Counted from the stretch's first letter, positions 12,371 through 23,153 are shown. The stretch: 64,000 nucleotides of DNA from Asterella californica (GCA_036924285.1 JAYKYS010000019.1:3162001-3226000); one strand, 5' to 3'. The notes: generated by a model from the letters alone, not told the origin. Numbers and translations are program-made.

Positions 12371-12745
12371 CTAGGTTGCAATTCGAGGGACTCGGCGTGA
12401 TTGATCCCTTGGGGATCTTTCAGCCACAAGGTCCCTTCCTCTAGGTCGAGACAAGCCGAGTTCTCGCAGCCATGTCCAGGACAGGATACCGTCTATAGAC
12501 TCTAAGGACATGACAAGGAAGTCGTGGCTACGACTGACCTCAGCGCACTCTACCGGTACCTTATACACGGTCTGAGTCACGGCTGAGGTCCCCTGCACAA
12601 ATCGAACCACCATAGGCGAAGCTAACTTGCTAGTGGGAAGACTCCATTCCAACACTTTGCGCACAGCCAACACACTTACATCCGTCCCTGTATCTATAAG
12701 CATGCGAATGGTTTTGCCAGCTATCCTCACATGTACACAAGGCAA
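12371..12745 (-). pseudogene. Aspartic protease of element J
   Basis: The active site reads MLIDTGTDVSVL, the standard D-T-G of retroelement proteases, and is followed by DFLVMSLESIDGILSWTWL, which matches the usual ILGMDWL block. It would cut the Gag-Pol precursor. The D-T-G here contrasts with the D-H-G of elements B and C. Confidence 0.88.
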
Positions 12746-12897
12746 GAAATCAGGTAAAGTGTTAGGCTTACCCCTACAGCATTCGCGGTAGGGTCGTCAA
12801 CTTGTTCTCAGCCTCGGTTATCTCCCGGAGGTGGTCCCTCCTGCGTCTGGTCCTCAGCGGCGACTTTTCGCACATAAGGAGGTCTTCCACGGACCGA

Positions 12898-14217
12898 GCA
12901 CTCCCTGACGAAGTGTCCTTGTTGATCGCAATGGTAACATCCTTCTCCATGTTGAGCCGGTGTCATCGGGGCTTGGTTGGGACGAGGATTGCCTCGGGGT
13001 GCTCCGCCACCCCTTTGAGGTCGCTAATTTCTCCTCTCCGGACGCTGTCTCCTCCGTTCAGGCCCTATGTCGTCCCGGGCAGGTCCGGATACATGCGCTG
13101 GCGCTCCAGGTGTTGGTGTGAATCCCCTTCTCTGCTCCCGGTTCCTTTTGAACCGTCGTCCGCTGCTGCTTTTGCCCTTGAACTTCTTGTAACCTCGGTT
13201 GGGTTTCGAGGTTTCCCTTGCTTTCCTCTTCTGCCTATCCCCCTCGAGCAACTCCAGGTGGACGCAGATATCCGGCAAGTCATGCTCCCACCCGTAGCGG
13301 GTCATCTCGTAAGAATACCACCCTTGGAGTCCTCGGTGGAACAGATACTTCTTCTCCTTGGGGTTGGTCAGGGCTAACGCGTTCCATAGGTGACCAAAAC
13401 GCTGGCTGTAGTCTCGGATTTGAGCAGTCTGTCGCAAGTTGTCGAGTTCATGTCGGTAATGACTGTACTCGTTCTTCGGCACAAGATACGTGCGTAGACA
13501 ATCTCGGAGTTCCTCCCAGGTAGAGATCTCCTTCTTGCCGGTAGCTTTCCTCTCCCTCTGGTAATTTGTCAGCCACTTGAGTGCATCGTCTTGGAGTCGG
13601 CTGAGAGCATACACAAAACGTCCACTCCGAGAGTAATGCTTCAGGTAGTTATTCATAGCCATCACCCAAAGCTCATACTTGTGCAGTGACGGTTCTCTGT
13701 AGTACTCCTGAGGCTTCTCGGGAGACGGGGCTCTCTTCCGCCTGGTTCGCTTCTTCGAACCACTTTCTCCCTTGCTGTCGGAGTCGGAACAGCTCGAGCT
13801 TTCGGAACTGCTCGAAGTTCCTCCAGGGTCTCCTCCATCCGCATGCACTACTCCGCTTGGGTCAGCGGCTGGCGGCGGGTTCGAAGGCGGATCAGGCGGG
13901 TTGGCGGTTCCACCCGCCATGCCCATTTGCTGCTTCATTCCCTCAATGAACGCCTCTACTTGTCGGATGGCTGCTCGGAAATCTGAGCTGGTAGGGCGGG
14001 CTGTGGAGGCTCCTCTGCTGGCGGCTGGTTGGGCAGCCGGGGTCAAAATGCTAGCCGGATGACTAGTCGGCGGATCGGCGGACGTTGACTGGTGGGACGT
14101 AGCTGGGGTGGCATATCCGAGTGGTACTTGGGTTGCCATAAGGGTGGAAAACGCCGGGCCCCGAGGTTGCGAAGGGTCCGCTTCCGATTTCTTGCCCTTC
14201 TTCCGGCTTTGGACCAT
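12898..14217 (-). pseudogene. Gag of element J
   Basis: A 397-codon frame (13024-14217) begins MVQSRKKGKKSEAD. It has a Pro/Ala/Ser-rich N-terminus, a Ser/Asp run and a basic patch, then a Retrotrans_gag-type helical domain (FVYALSRLQDDALKWLTNY, TWEELRDCLRTYLVPKNEY). After a stop at 13024 the zinc knuckle CYHCDQQGHFVREC (CX2CX4HX4C) lies at 12898-12939. Gag forms the particle and the knuckle binds RNA. The stop before the knuckle suggests inactivation. The primer site is about 220 bp upstream. Confidence 0.88.
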
Positions 14218-14440
14218 CGCATCAGTCCGAAACCTTCAACGTCCCGTCGGCGGCAATCAAACGTCCTCTGTAGCCAAAATTGCTCACCAGTCGAGGCTAC
14301 AAAATGAGTCTAGGCTCGGTCGTACGTCTGGGCTCCTCATAAAGTCGAGGCTTCCGACTGTGGATTACTCAGAACAGGTTTACGTCGACCTTCAACTCGA
14401 TAGATTCCTCCGAAAACAACGTGATATGTGGTAACTTCAT

Positions 14441-14451
14441 CTCTGATACCA
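14441..14451 (-). promoter_or_regulatory. Primer binding site of element J (tRNA-Met type)
   Basis: The minus strand reads TGGTATCAGAG directly after the 5' LTR. This is the standard primer site complementary to the 3' end of initiator tRNA-Met in many plant LTR elements. Confidence 0.9.
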
Positions 14452-15489
14452 CTCCGAAACAGATCCCGGGTAGGACTACTAAAACACGGGTCAGAAAACC
14501 AGAAATTTCTCAAACTCTGCTGGTCCCGCGCATCCGCCCTCACTCCCGCGCATCCGTTCAGTCCCCTGGAGTCCCTTCCTCCTCTAGATTCCCGTCTGGA
14601 TCAGAGAAACACACTCTTCTCTCACCTATCACGCCTCGTTGCATTCACACACATATTCACACACCAGGTACACACGCGATCACATCAAACAGAACCGTAA
14701 GGCCAATCGACTGATAGAAGGCACCAACCTCTCGAATCAAGGTGGCCCCGGGGTAGATACAACGTTCGGATCACGGTAGATCTCCTACACTCAGACCCGA
14801 GAGCCCTACTACCTCGAATCCGTCTCTCGCGGACTGTCACTATCTGTCGGCTACTCAAAACTGTCACCTCGAGCTAAACTGTTAGCTACACACGCTAAGT
14901 CTTCAAGAATCCCTCGATAAACGTCTATGTGTATACACAGGCTTGTGTATACAAATCCTCACTCACTCGCGTCTTTATCTTCGCGGCCTGGCACATCGGG
15001 CAGCGTGTCCACCTCGATGTCTGCTCCTGGCTCTGTCCTCGCATAATGTCTCCTCCGAGGTCCTCCTCCCCCTCCACACCCTCCTCCGATCGTGACAGGC
15101 CACTTGGTCTGACTGTCGTCCCGACCCAAGTCGTCCGGCTCTCTCCCCGAGAGAACCCTAACGTCCTCGGGTCCAGGCGTGCCACGCGGCGACCCGCGGA
15201 TGGCCGGAGAGAGTAGTGGCTAGGTTCCGGAGCACCTCATTGGTCGGAAAGCCCTACTGTTAGATGGTCGTTAATGATCGTGTACTCTACTTCCTTCTCT
15301 CGGGGTTTTCTTGGTCGAGAGCCGAAATGTCAGATGTACCTCGGTCCTCGCATCCAAGTCTTCTCCCGTATGAGTTCCCACGGGCTGCTTCCCTCGTCGG
15401 GTACTCTACTCGTCTTCCCACGCTTCGCCTTCCCGCACTCTTGTGGCACGCGTGCTGTTTCAGCTCCACGTACTCCGGGGTTATCACGT
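14452..15489 (-). repeat. 5' LTR of element J, truncated by LTR D1
   Basis: It matches 7442-8433 closely and then stops at 15489, where LTR D1 begins. The last four bases before the junction are ACGT. The rest of this LTR is not found to the right of D1, so the D1 insertion was followed by loss or rearrangement. Confidence 0.85.
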
Positions 15490-15780
15490 TGTCGTGTTGT
15501 GGTTTGGCTAGGGTGTGAAACCACCACATATCCTTCGTACGTGTTTGGTGTTGAGGAGCCACTGGGACCTTATCTGGTCAAAAGATAAGACTCCACGTGG
15601 ACGATCCGTGTACTCTTCGCCGAGTGGAGATAAGAGTAGTACTCTTGTCGTCACATGGGGAGATTGATGTATAAGAAGAGAGGTGCGCGGAGCTTGAGGG
15701 ACAGAGTGTAGAGTATCCAAGTCTAGGGTGAGTGTGATCAGTATCATCGGATGAAGTAAGCGGCAGTGCGAGTGGTAGGC

Positions 15781-15996
15781 ATGAACGGAGAGCCCTTTCG
15801 TGCTCCTGATCTTCCACTTGCGCATCCATTCGTCATTAAGATTCATTGTCTGCCGCGAGATCATTTTCGAGTATTTATGGTAGCTCACTGGGGCGAGTCG
15901 TTCATGACCGCGGTGATGGCTACTCCAGACCCTATCATTCTTCCTATTGTCACATACGACGCGGTTTGGGATCTTACTGTCTATATCTTGCTTTGA
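15781..15996 (+). CDS. LTR-borne small ORF a (71 aa), unknown function
   Basis: An ATG-started 71-residue ORF begins MNGEPFRAPD. Visible blocks are HPFVIKI, RDHFRVFMVAHWGESF, MATPDPIILPIVTY and a closing DLTVYILL. It is related to ORF b just downstream (shared F..I(K/R), GE, P..(I/V)(L/V)P and a final (V/I)x(I/V)L block) and more closely to the a-like ORF in LTR K at 19080. It starts about 105 bases after a TATA-like box, so an LTR transcript could encode it near its 5' end. The alternating hydrophobic pattern suggests beta strands. There is no signal peptide or clear membrane helix. I do not recognise the family. Confidence 0.65.
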   Translation: MNGEPFRAPDLPLAHPFVIKIHCLPRDHFRVFMVAHWGESFMTAVMATPDPIILPIVTYDAVWDLTVYILL

Positions 15997-16002
15997 TGTA
16001 GT

Positions 16003-16218
16003 ATGGATCTTCCATTAGATCTGAACTTTCCAGCGAGAGTTCCGTTCAACACCTGGGTCGAAATACGTTGTTACAGTCGACCTAAGGTGGCGCATCGAGA
16101 GTTTGTCGTCAGGAACTTCGGAGAGGATTATTACAACCAGATAATAGCTTCGTCCGTTCCTTTTGTAGTTCCGTTTATTGTCAACCGTTTTAGAGTCGGG
16201 ATTCTGACTCTCTATTGA
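16003..16218 (+). CDS. LTR-borne small ORF b (71 aa), unknown function
   Basis: An ATG-started ORF of 71 residues begins MDLPLDLNFP. Blocks are VPFNTWVEIR, RPK, FVVRNFGEDYY, SSVPFVVPFIV and FRVGILTLY at the C-terminus. About 35 of 59 aligned residues match ORF b' in LTR K (19302-19505), while many codons differ only at the third base. ORF b follows the stop of a by exactly six bases and stays in the same frame, as in LTR K. It could be a second cistron or reached by readthrough. Function unknown. Confidence 0.68.
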   Translation: MDLPLDLNFPARVPFNTWVEIRCYSRPKVAHREFVVRNFGEDYYNQIIASSVPFVVPFIVNRFRVGILTLY

Positions 16219-16979
16219 GTGTAGTTTGTACTTCGTGTTTACGTGCTTCGTTGCCGACGGCATCATCAACGGCACGTGTTTGTAGTTTGTTCAATATAAA
16301 CTTTGAGGCCTAAATGATACTCTTGGATAAAAAATTCGTTCTTTGTGTGTTTGTCATGTGAGTGAAGACAAAACCCTTTTGTCAACTTGTTTCTCATTGG
16401 TCGAAAGTTTGACCAATCACCTTCTACCAAGTTCCTTTCACGTTTTGAAGGTTAGAGGCACTTCCCGTGGTCCATTCGCGGAGTGTGAGCTATGGTTGGA
16501 AAGCTTGGGAGACGAGGATGCCCGTGGACTCAATGGTTGCTGGATTTGAAGCGCGGATGAGAAAGTTACGATCAATTGAAGCTGAGGGGGTCAAATTCGT
16601 GACCAATTTCATTTCCGTGAGATCTTTTTTCGCTTTCTGGGAGTTCTGTGAGGTTGCTGGAGATGAATTGACTGTTGCTGGAAAGCTCTTGAGATGGGCT
16701 TGCCGATGGACTCCGAGATCGATCGATTCCAAGCCAGAGTGAAAAAGTTATGGCCAGCTGAAGTTGGGTGTCTCAAATCGGAGGTTATGATAGTAGGCGA
16801 CTGTAAACATGAGACATTGAGAGAGATATGGGGAGTTTGAGGTCGAATTTTGCTATGAAACCTTCCAGGGTCTGAGAAGGTACAGTCAGCTACCTACCTG
16901 TGAAATTTTGGATTATTGGGTTGAAGGGAAACGTTGTTTTTGTGCACAAGGGTCTGCATATCGCCTTGTGTCATTGACG

Positions 16980-17335
16980 AAAAGGGCTTGGATCGTTCCG
17001 AGAGTTTGGTTGAAGATCTGCTGGTGAAATTTTACAGAGTGGTAGTGATGGTGACACATTAGCTTCCTGAGAAGTTTGACCTGTTTTGATCAAGCGGTTT
17101 GTGAGGAATCGAACAGCAAAGTTCTGTCAAAATAGTATCATGTTATAAAAACAGCGATAAGGGCTTGATCGTTCCGAGAGTTTGGTTGAAGATATGCTGG
17201 TGACATTTTACAGAGTGGTAGTGATGGTGACACATTAGCTTCCTGAGAAGTTTGAGCTGTTTTGATCGAGTGGTTTGTGAGGAATCGAACAGCAAAGTTC
17301 TGTTGAAATAGTATCGTGTTATAGAAACAGCGAAC
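16980..17335 (+). repeat. Two-unit tandem repeat in LTR D1
   Basis: Two units of about 178 bp each begin AGGGCTTG(G)ATCGTTCC. The solo LTR D2 has three units (34221-34745). Confidence 0.85.
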
Positions 17336-19079
17336 TTTGGAAGGGCATAGATGCCAACTCAGAGATGATCTCTCTGCATGTAATACCTTAATAGAGAGAT
17401 TATTCTACAGGCTATCTGCTGGCCTTGGTTTCATCTCATTCTGAGCTGTGGTTGAGGAGTGACAGCGAGTTAAAGTTGAGAGGTTCTTGCTCCGAAAGGC
17501 GCAAGAGTTAAGATTCTTTTGGAGAACAGGTCGACCTGGAGGTTTTGCCAGTGCTTCAGAGCACTTGATCATGGGTATGGAGAGTTGTTGACTGTATTTC
17601 CTGTGTTTGGATCCTCTCCATACCCGCATGCCTGTTTGTGCGCCCAGTTGGTTTTGATTGGATTTGTGTGCGGGCGTTGCGCTTAGGTTTCTTTTCTATT
17701 AGGAGTGCTGGTATTTCTCTTGTGGTGAGGCTGGAGTGATGACCAGCAGACCCAAGAATGCTTGCGGTGATGGCAGGAACAGGTTGCCCGTGCTTGTTAC
17801 CCCAGTTCTATTCCTAGTCAAGTAAGAGAGAGATCTGCCGAGAGGACGTGAGGATATCGTAGCGAGAAAGGTTCAAAGTGTACTTGGAGGTCAGAGAGAG
17901 GTTTGGGTGGTTGCTGGTTCTGAGTCACGGAGTGCGACACGTACTCTCTACAGCTAGATACCCGGTGTATTCCCAGATAAGAAAGCACGTCACACGACAG
18001 TTGGTGAACTCGACGTGAAACTTCTGGGGTGGAGAGTTAGTGAAGTTCTTCTCAGAACTTTACCATGGCCGAGAGACAAGGAGTTGGAAACCCTTCCGGC
18101 ACGATTCCGCTGCAGCTTGATCCCGCTCATGATTGAGCGCAATGGCGATTTGAAGGCGACGGGGTGCAGAAAACTTTCAATCTGGAGCAGCAAGTTTGCT
18201 GATTTGTTGAGGATGATCCGAACGGTCAAATCGGCTCAAATTTCCTGAGTAGTGAGTTTACTTTCTGAATTGATAGCACAGGAAGTTTGAGTGGAAGTGG
18301 ACGGTTCATTTAGGCGAAAAAGCTTCTGTCCTGAATTTGAGATTGGAAGTACGTGTTAGTTTCTGAGAATTTCTGTTAATTGTGGGAGGAGATCTAGCCG
18401 TCAGATCTTCCTGAAATTTGACCTGTAAGTAGAGAATCTAGTATCCTACCTACGTGGAAAGTTTGAAAGGAGACTGAGCTATAGATCTGTACCTATCACG
18501 TGTGAAAGTTCGCTGGTTTTCTGTCGAGTTGTATCGACAACGGTATCTAGTCCAAGTCCCGAGTCTTGTTAGCGACAGCTGGCAGAAAAGTATCCAGTGT
18601 GACGTTTGTATTGCTTGGGGGTGTATTCTAGGCGTAGATAAGACTTTAGCGATCTACGTTGTAACCACGTCATGTGGTTGTCAGGTTCGCACTCAACGTG
18701 GCAAAGTGCGATCCTTGATCTGTAAGGTCGACTACCTGTGTAGCCTAGTCTCTTGTATTGGGACACGTTATGGTGCATGCATTAGAACCTTTCACCCAGA
18801 CGACCTACATGTGGATGAGTATGACGGCACCAAACATGCGATGTGCATGTGTGCCACCTCATCGGCCCGTGTGGCTTGGGTTGCTCGGTTAGAGAACTTG
18901 CACCTATCCTTGTTTTGTGTTCAAAACTTTTAAGCAAAGGGGAGTGACCTATATGGGGGCATTCGACCTTGGAAAACTCAAGAGATTGTTCGTGGAGAGA
19001 TCGTGGTGATCCTATGAGATTGTATCGGAGTTTTATGGTTCGAGATACCTTTGTAGTTGTAGTGCACATGTTGTGAGAG

Positions 19080-19295
19080 ATGGACGAAGGACTCTACTTA
19101 CCGTCCAGATTTCCTTTTCGAAACCCTTTCCAGATTAAACTGATGTACATGAAACGAGTTCATTTTCAACAGTTTTTGATAGGATCCTTTGGGCATAACT
19201 TTACCGCGCAAGTCATGCTCTCGCCTGTCCCTGTGATCTTACCTGTTGTCACTTACGGCCAAGAATGAGATCTCACCGTCTTTATCCTCATATAA
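19080..19295 (+). pseudogene. Small ORF a' in LTR K, one nonsense codon
   Basis: This begins MDEGLYLPSR and shows NPFQIKL, RVHFQQFLIGSFGHNF, SPVPVILPVVTY and DLTVFILI, block for block like ORF a of D1. A TGA at 19266-19268 replaces the Trp codon of ORF a (TGG to TGA), eight codons before the natural stop TAA at 19293-19295. So the reading frame is preserved to the end apart from one transition. Surrounding DNA cannot be aligned by eye with D1, so the similarity lies in the protein. Confidence 0.65.
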
Positions 19296-19301
19296 CGAAG
19301 G

Positions 19302-19505
19302 ATGGATCTAAATCAGCTCCCTCCTGTAAACTTTAACACCGAGTGCGAGATAAGATACATCTGTCGACCCAAAGCCATGTACGAAGTCCTAGTAGTGAGA
19401 AACTTCGGAGAGGAATACTACCGAGAGATCATGTCATCGCATATCCCGTTTGTCGTGCCCATGATCATCCAACATTTTCGTGTAGTTATCTTGACCCTTT
19501 ACTGA
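19302..19505 (+). CDS. Small ORF b' in LTR K (67 aa), unknown function
   Basis: An intact ORF begins MDLNQLPPVN and carries FNTECEIR, RPK, VVRNFGEEYY, PFVVPMII and FRVVILTLY, matching ORF b of D1 in every block and at the C-terminus. It lies six bases after the stop of a' and in the same frame, as in D1. In the shared block PFVVP, four of five codons differ at the third base with no amino-acid change. No known domain is recognised. Confidence 0.68.
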   Translation: MDLNQLPPVNFNTECEIRYICRPKAMYEVLVVRNFGEEYYREIMSSHIPFVVPMIIQHFRVVILTLY

Positions 19506-19638
19506 GAGAAAGAAAGTGTTTAGTTATCAAGGAAGTCAGAGAGAAATCTACGAGATACTAGTCGTTCTGCTGTGCATCAATCGCTAACCACAGCCAGAAG
19601 GTACGCCCTTGCTCAAAGGAAAGGCTCTCGCTACGACA

Positions 19639-20576
19639 ACGGAGCCATAGATGGTTCAAGAATACCCATCTGCATCCTCTCCTTCAGTAACTCAATCACC
19701 TTCGGTAGCAAGGCACGAGAGACTGGAATCGGCTTCAAGTCCCAAGGTACGTGAGGAACAGTGAAGATAACCATCGGAGCTATCACACTAGGATCCACAC
19801 AACTTATCTCCTCTGTCGAGAAAGAAAATGCCTTACCATGGCTAACTATCATCTGTTCAAAAACTCATTTCTCCTCTTCAGTCAAGAAGCCACCCCTCCT
19901 ATCTGGAGCTGCTCGAGTGTCTCTTGAGTAAATTTGTGTCCTACCTGTGTAAGATCTCTAAGCATAGGCTCAGCAGCCGCTAACTCCATCTGCTGCTGAG
20001 AATCAACAGGTAATTGGGTCGCTACAGGTCTCACCTTCCTCGCTACAGCTTTATACTTGGCGTGTACTTCCGCTTCTTGCTGAGAGTCACACCAACAGAC
20101 TGCATCCTTCCATCCATTCTCCAGTCTCAGATGAGGAAGATATCGCAAGTATGAGATAATCTCCTCATAGACTTCACGAGAATGGATGGGGATCACCACC
20201 CTACCTCCTATCTGTTCCATCAACCTATCTACATCATCCAGCCAACGAAGAAAAGACTGTACATCTACAAACTCCTCGTAAACACAAGAAATCATCTCAT
20301 CTTCCTTCATAACTCCTGTACAATGCAGATTTGCTGCGTACTTCTCCATTTGTCTTCTGCTCTTCTCAGTCAAATCCTCTATCCGCGTGAACTCACTCCA
20401 ATCATCAAAATTGAAAGCTATCAAACCAGATTTCCAACTATGTACAGTGCAACTACTTTCTGAATCTTGAGCAGCCTTTCCATCAATCTCTTGTGATCCC
20501 TCAGGCTGCTCAAGCGGGATCATAGTAGCAGTAGATCCATCACTCTCGCTATCCCGTTCTACGAGAGTGGTTTCTG
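19639..20576 (-). pseudogene. N-terminal part of Pol/RT of element B
   Basis: Frames at 19882-20523 and 19639-19852 match the N-terminal part of C's Pol ORF: MIPLEQP, the VHSWKSGLIAFN region, PMVIFTVPHVPWDLKPIPV and KERMQMGILEPSMAP. They are separated by a frameshift near 19870. The RT catalytic FLDD block is absent because the element is cut at 19639. Confidence 0.85.
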
Positions 20577-20583
20577 AAAACCC
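20541..20583 (-). promoter_or_regulatory. Putative -1 ribosomal frameshift signal of element B
   Basis: On the minus strand the heptamer GGGTTTT (20577-20583) lies in the correct phase for -1 slippage (G GGT TTT in the Gag-Pro frame). Seven bases later comes a perfect 8-bp stem CACTCTCG / CGAGAGTG with a 13-base loop. Element C has the same layout with one compensated base pair. The zero frame ends at TAG shortly after and the -1 frame opens into Pol. Confidence 0.75.
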
Positions 20584-20609
20584 TTACTCCTACAGATAAA
20601 AGAATCCCT

Positions 20610-21656
20610 CTAGGTCTGCCGGTTTCGTTCGTGGTTCGTACGAACGGTCAGAAACTGCACAGAACGTCTATCATCTGAACTACGGATCCTAGCGTAATGA
20701 GATCCATCATCCATCACCTTGGTCTCCATTCGAACCGCAGTGATATAAGGCTGATCAAGAATCACAGGATATGAAGCAGAAGACTGCACGAAGAAATGTT
20801 GATCCACATCCACATCACCTATCTTCACCTTCACGTTAGGACAAGCGCCGTATAACTCACCCTTCTGGTTGTTTGCAGCACGTAACACCCAACCATGGTT
20901 CAGCTCGATAGGCCACTGACATCTCTCATACACCTCCCGTGACATGATGTTGATCCTAGATCCGTGATCAACTAAAGCAGCAACAGGTTTAGCCAAACTT
21001 CCAAGACGAACTCGTGTAGTAGTTGTAGCACGAGCCCAATGTCTCCTTCAAAAATCACTATCAGTAGCTGGACTCTCCTCGCCAGCTTTCTCATCATCGA
21101 ACTCAATAGTGTTGGTATCAGCAACCAACGCTTCTTGCTGATAACCCTTGTCATCAACTTCCTGAAAATGCACCTTCCCAAACTCTGCATCATTCACAGA
21201 AGCTCCTACCACATCTATCATTTGACTTTCTACCTGCTCGGACATCACCTGTCTCTTGCGCTTGATGATGTCGATGATCAGTTCGTGAAACTCCCTCTTT
21301 GCAATACCAACAACTTCCCGAAGAGAAAACTCGATTCGCGCGTCTAGTATTCTCTGCTCCAAGATGCTCTTCAGATCAATAGAAGTTTCAATATCAGCTG
21401 CCAACTTGTAAGTCGGTCCTTTCTCTTTCTCTTGAGCAGTAAACCGCCTACTAGCAGTCGTTGGCTCCTGCTGGGATCGCTGCACGTCCTCCATCGGATC
21501 TGATGCAGATGGAGGAGCTGCAGAAGTAGACGGGATGTCCTCAGGAAGAACCGGTCGTCTCCTTGTGACTCTTCGTCTATCCCCAGTCTCCTCAGGAACT
21601 CCAGTATCAACTTCAGAGGCTTCTCGTCGTCTCTTTTCCTCTACAGAAGCATCCTG
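20610..21656 (-). pseudogene. Protease and linker region of element B
   Basis: Frames at 21371-21656, 21048-21494 and 20610-20996 match the single 373-codon frame of element C. The protease active site reads ALVDHGSRINIMS, with His where Ser or Thr is usual, followed by VILDQPYI. A frameshift lies near 21048, and a TAG at 20610 ends the frame slightly earlier than in C. Upstream is a low-complexity Arg/Pro-rich linker and a charged helical segment. Confidence 0.82.
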
Positions 21657-23137
21657 TCAATGAACGTGTCTATCTACATCCAAGAATGCTCTGATAGAAG
21701 CAGCATCTACAGGATCTCCCCATCCTGTGACCCTACGAATAGACTCGGCTCCTCTCTTCAGTATCTCAGAAGGGACTGGAGCCACACTCTTCTCAGCAGT
21801 CCTATCTAGCAATGTAGGACTAGAAGAGACCTCAATATGCCCAGCATATACATCAGAATTTACCAGCGGTGCCATTAACGCAGTTGTTGTTGCAGCCGCA
21901 GCAATCTGAGATAGACTTCTCATGCCTCCTCGTCCAAACTGCGTGCTCAACGGCTTTCCAGTAGAAGAAAGGTGCAGCCTACGGTTCTGATAGCGAACCA
22001 CACCATCTCGCAAAGCAGCTGTGAGCTCTTGATAGTCTCCTCGGAAATTATCAAGACTGTCACACCAAATACATCTACGAACCGGAGCTCCTCCTGGACG
22101 TGCAGCAGTAGGCGCCGGTGGTTGCTCTCTCTGCAATCCAGCTAGCTCTACCTTCAGCTCTCGCATCTGCCGAATCAGGTCTGCGATCTGGTTCTGCTGA
22201 CCATGGTTCTCTGCAGGTCTTGAACCGGTGCCCTTTGCGCAAGAATTGGCACAACTGGCATCAAAGGAACTACAGCCGGTACGACAGGTCTGGGAGCAGG
22301 GGCCAAAGGCTGCTGTACTTGAGGAGCAGCATAAGATGGAGTGACCACTTCTGCAAGCGGACGTCCTCCCACAGCCACTCTTCCCCTCCTCTGTCTTGTC
22401 AGTACAGCCACAACATCCTCAACTCTCTCCCAATCCATAGTAACACCTACCTCAGCAGATCGATCGGCCAACATAAAACACAACCGATCTGCCGTAGCAT
22501 CATCGGTAGCTTGCAAGAAAAGCTCTGTTCTCCTAGCATCTAAGGTTATTCGCTCTAGAGTTGAAAGTTGTCGGTATCTCCGATCAAACTCTCTCAGCAA
22601 TTCACTCCTCATCATACGACCAGGTTGCTGCTCAACCCAGTCTAGAAATGTCCTTCTAGTAACTCTCTCTGAATCCTCCTCAAGAAACTCCTCTCGAAGA
22701 GATTGCTCAAAACTCATCCAGATTCTAAGATTTCTTCTCTGTACATCCCTAACTTGGTCCCGCAACTCAGGAATGACAACCAACTCAAAACTTGCTATCA
22801 TCTCAGCATCAGTAACCCTAACCAGCTCCATCTCTCCTCTATACTCACGCAGATATCTAGAAATATCTCTACCTTCAAACCTTCCACACCTATTCACTAT
22901 CGCTTGCAAAGCCTTGGTGGATTTTAACTCACCTCCTCCAACGATCGGATGTTGTTGGACCAGGACCGCAAGCGTCTTCAGGATCTCAGCCGTATCCAGA
23001 CCAGGTACAGAGGTCGTTGCAGTCACAGGTGCTACAGAAGGTACTGCAGTAGGCGTAGATGCAGCAGCCGCAGAAGTAGCAGCAGCAGCGCTCTTGCGAT
23101 CCATCTTCTCTCCTTGTAGTAAACTCAACCTCCTCAA
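21657..23137 (-). pseudogene. Gag of element B
   Basis: The N-terminal 320 codons (22175-23137) start MRRLSLLQGEKMDRKS, continue with an Ala/Thr-rich stretch and a helical capsid-like domain (GRFEGRDISRYLREYRGEMELV, RRTFLDWVEQQPGRMM). A one-base deletion near 22218 shifts frame into 21657-22166. That frame has a damaged zinc knuckle, CIWCDSLDNFRGDY, where element C has CIWCDSQDHFRGDC, so His and the last Cys are lost. It ends at TGA (21657) where C reads Trp. Confidence 0.85.
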
Positions 23138-23153
23138 TCAATCACCCCAAGAG

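Larger units (their letters stand above)
15490..17999 (+). repeat. LTR D1 carrying two small ORFs
   Basis: This long (2510-bp) LTR begins TGTCGTGTTGTGG and ends GTCACACGACA. Its limits are fixed by the second copy D2 (24673-24727 plus 33693-35422). Within it are a TATA-like TATAAG (15670-15675, kept in D2 at 33824-33829), the ORF pair a/b (15781-16218), and a 2-unit tandem repeat (about 16980-17330). D2 lacks a 917-bp piece corresponding to 15775-16691, which contains both ORFs. To the right, TGGTGAACTCGACG at 18002 could be a primer site, but D1 may instead end at a rearrangement. Confidence 0.85.
18000..19638 (+). repeat. LTR K carrying a second small-ORF pair (5' edge lost)
   Basis: The right end (AAGGTACGCCCTTGC...GGCTCTCGCTACGACA) matches the ends of LTRs A and F, giving + orientation. 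Parts of the body also resemble LTR A (AATCTGGAGCAGCAA near 18180; GCCGTCAGATCTTC near 18400). The next bases, ACGG, are the first bases of element B pol; element C shows the uninterrupted ...GTACGGAGCC. No TG start is found on the left, where K meets LTR D1 at 18000. Alternatively 18000-19638 is partly the internal leader of the D element. The ORF at 18502-18933 is not conserved elsewhere. Confidence 0.6.

Noticed and set aside
18502..18933. A 143-codon Cys-rich plus-strand ORF in LTR K.
   Set aside because: There is no second copy and no recognisable fold; Cys codons come from TGT-rich DNA. It may deserve another look if more K LTRs are found.
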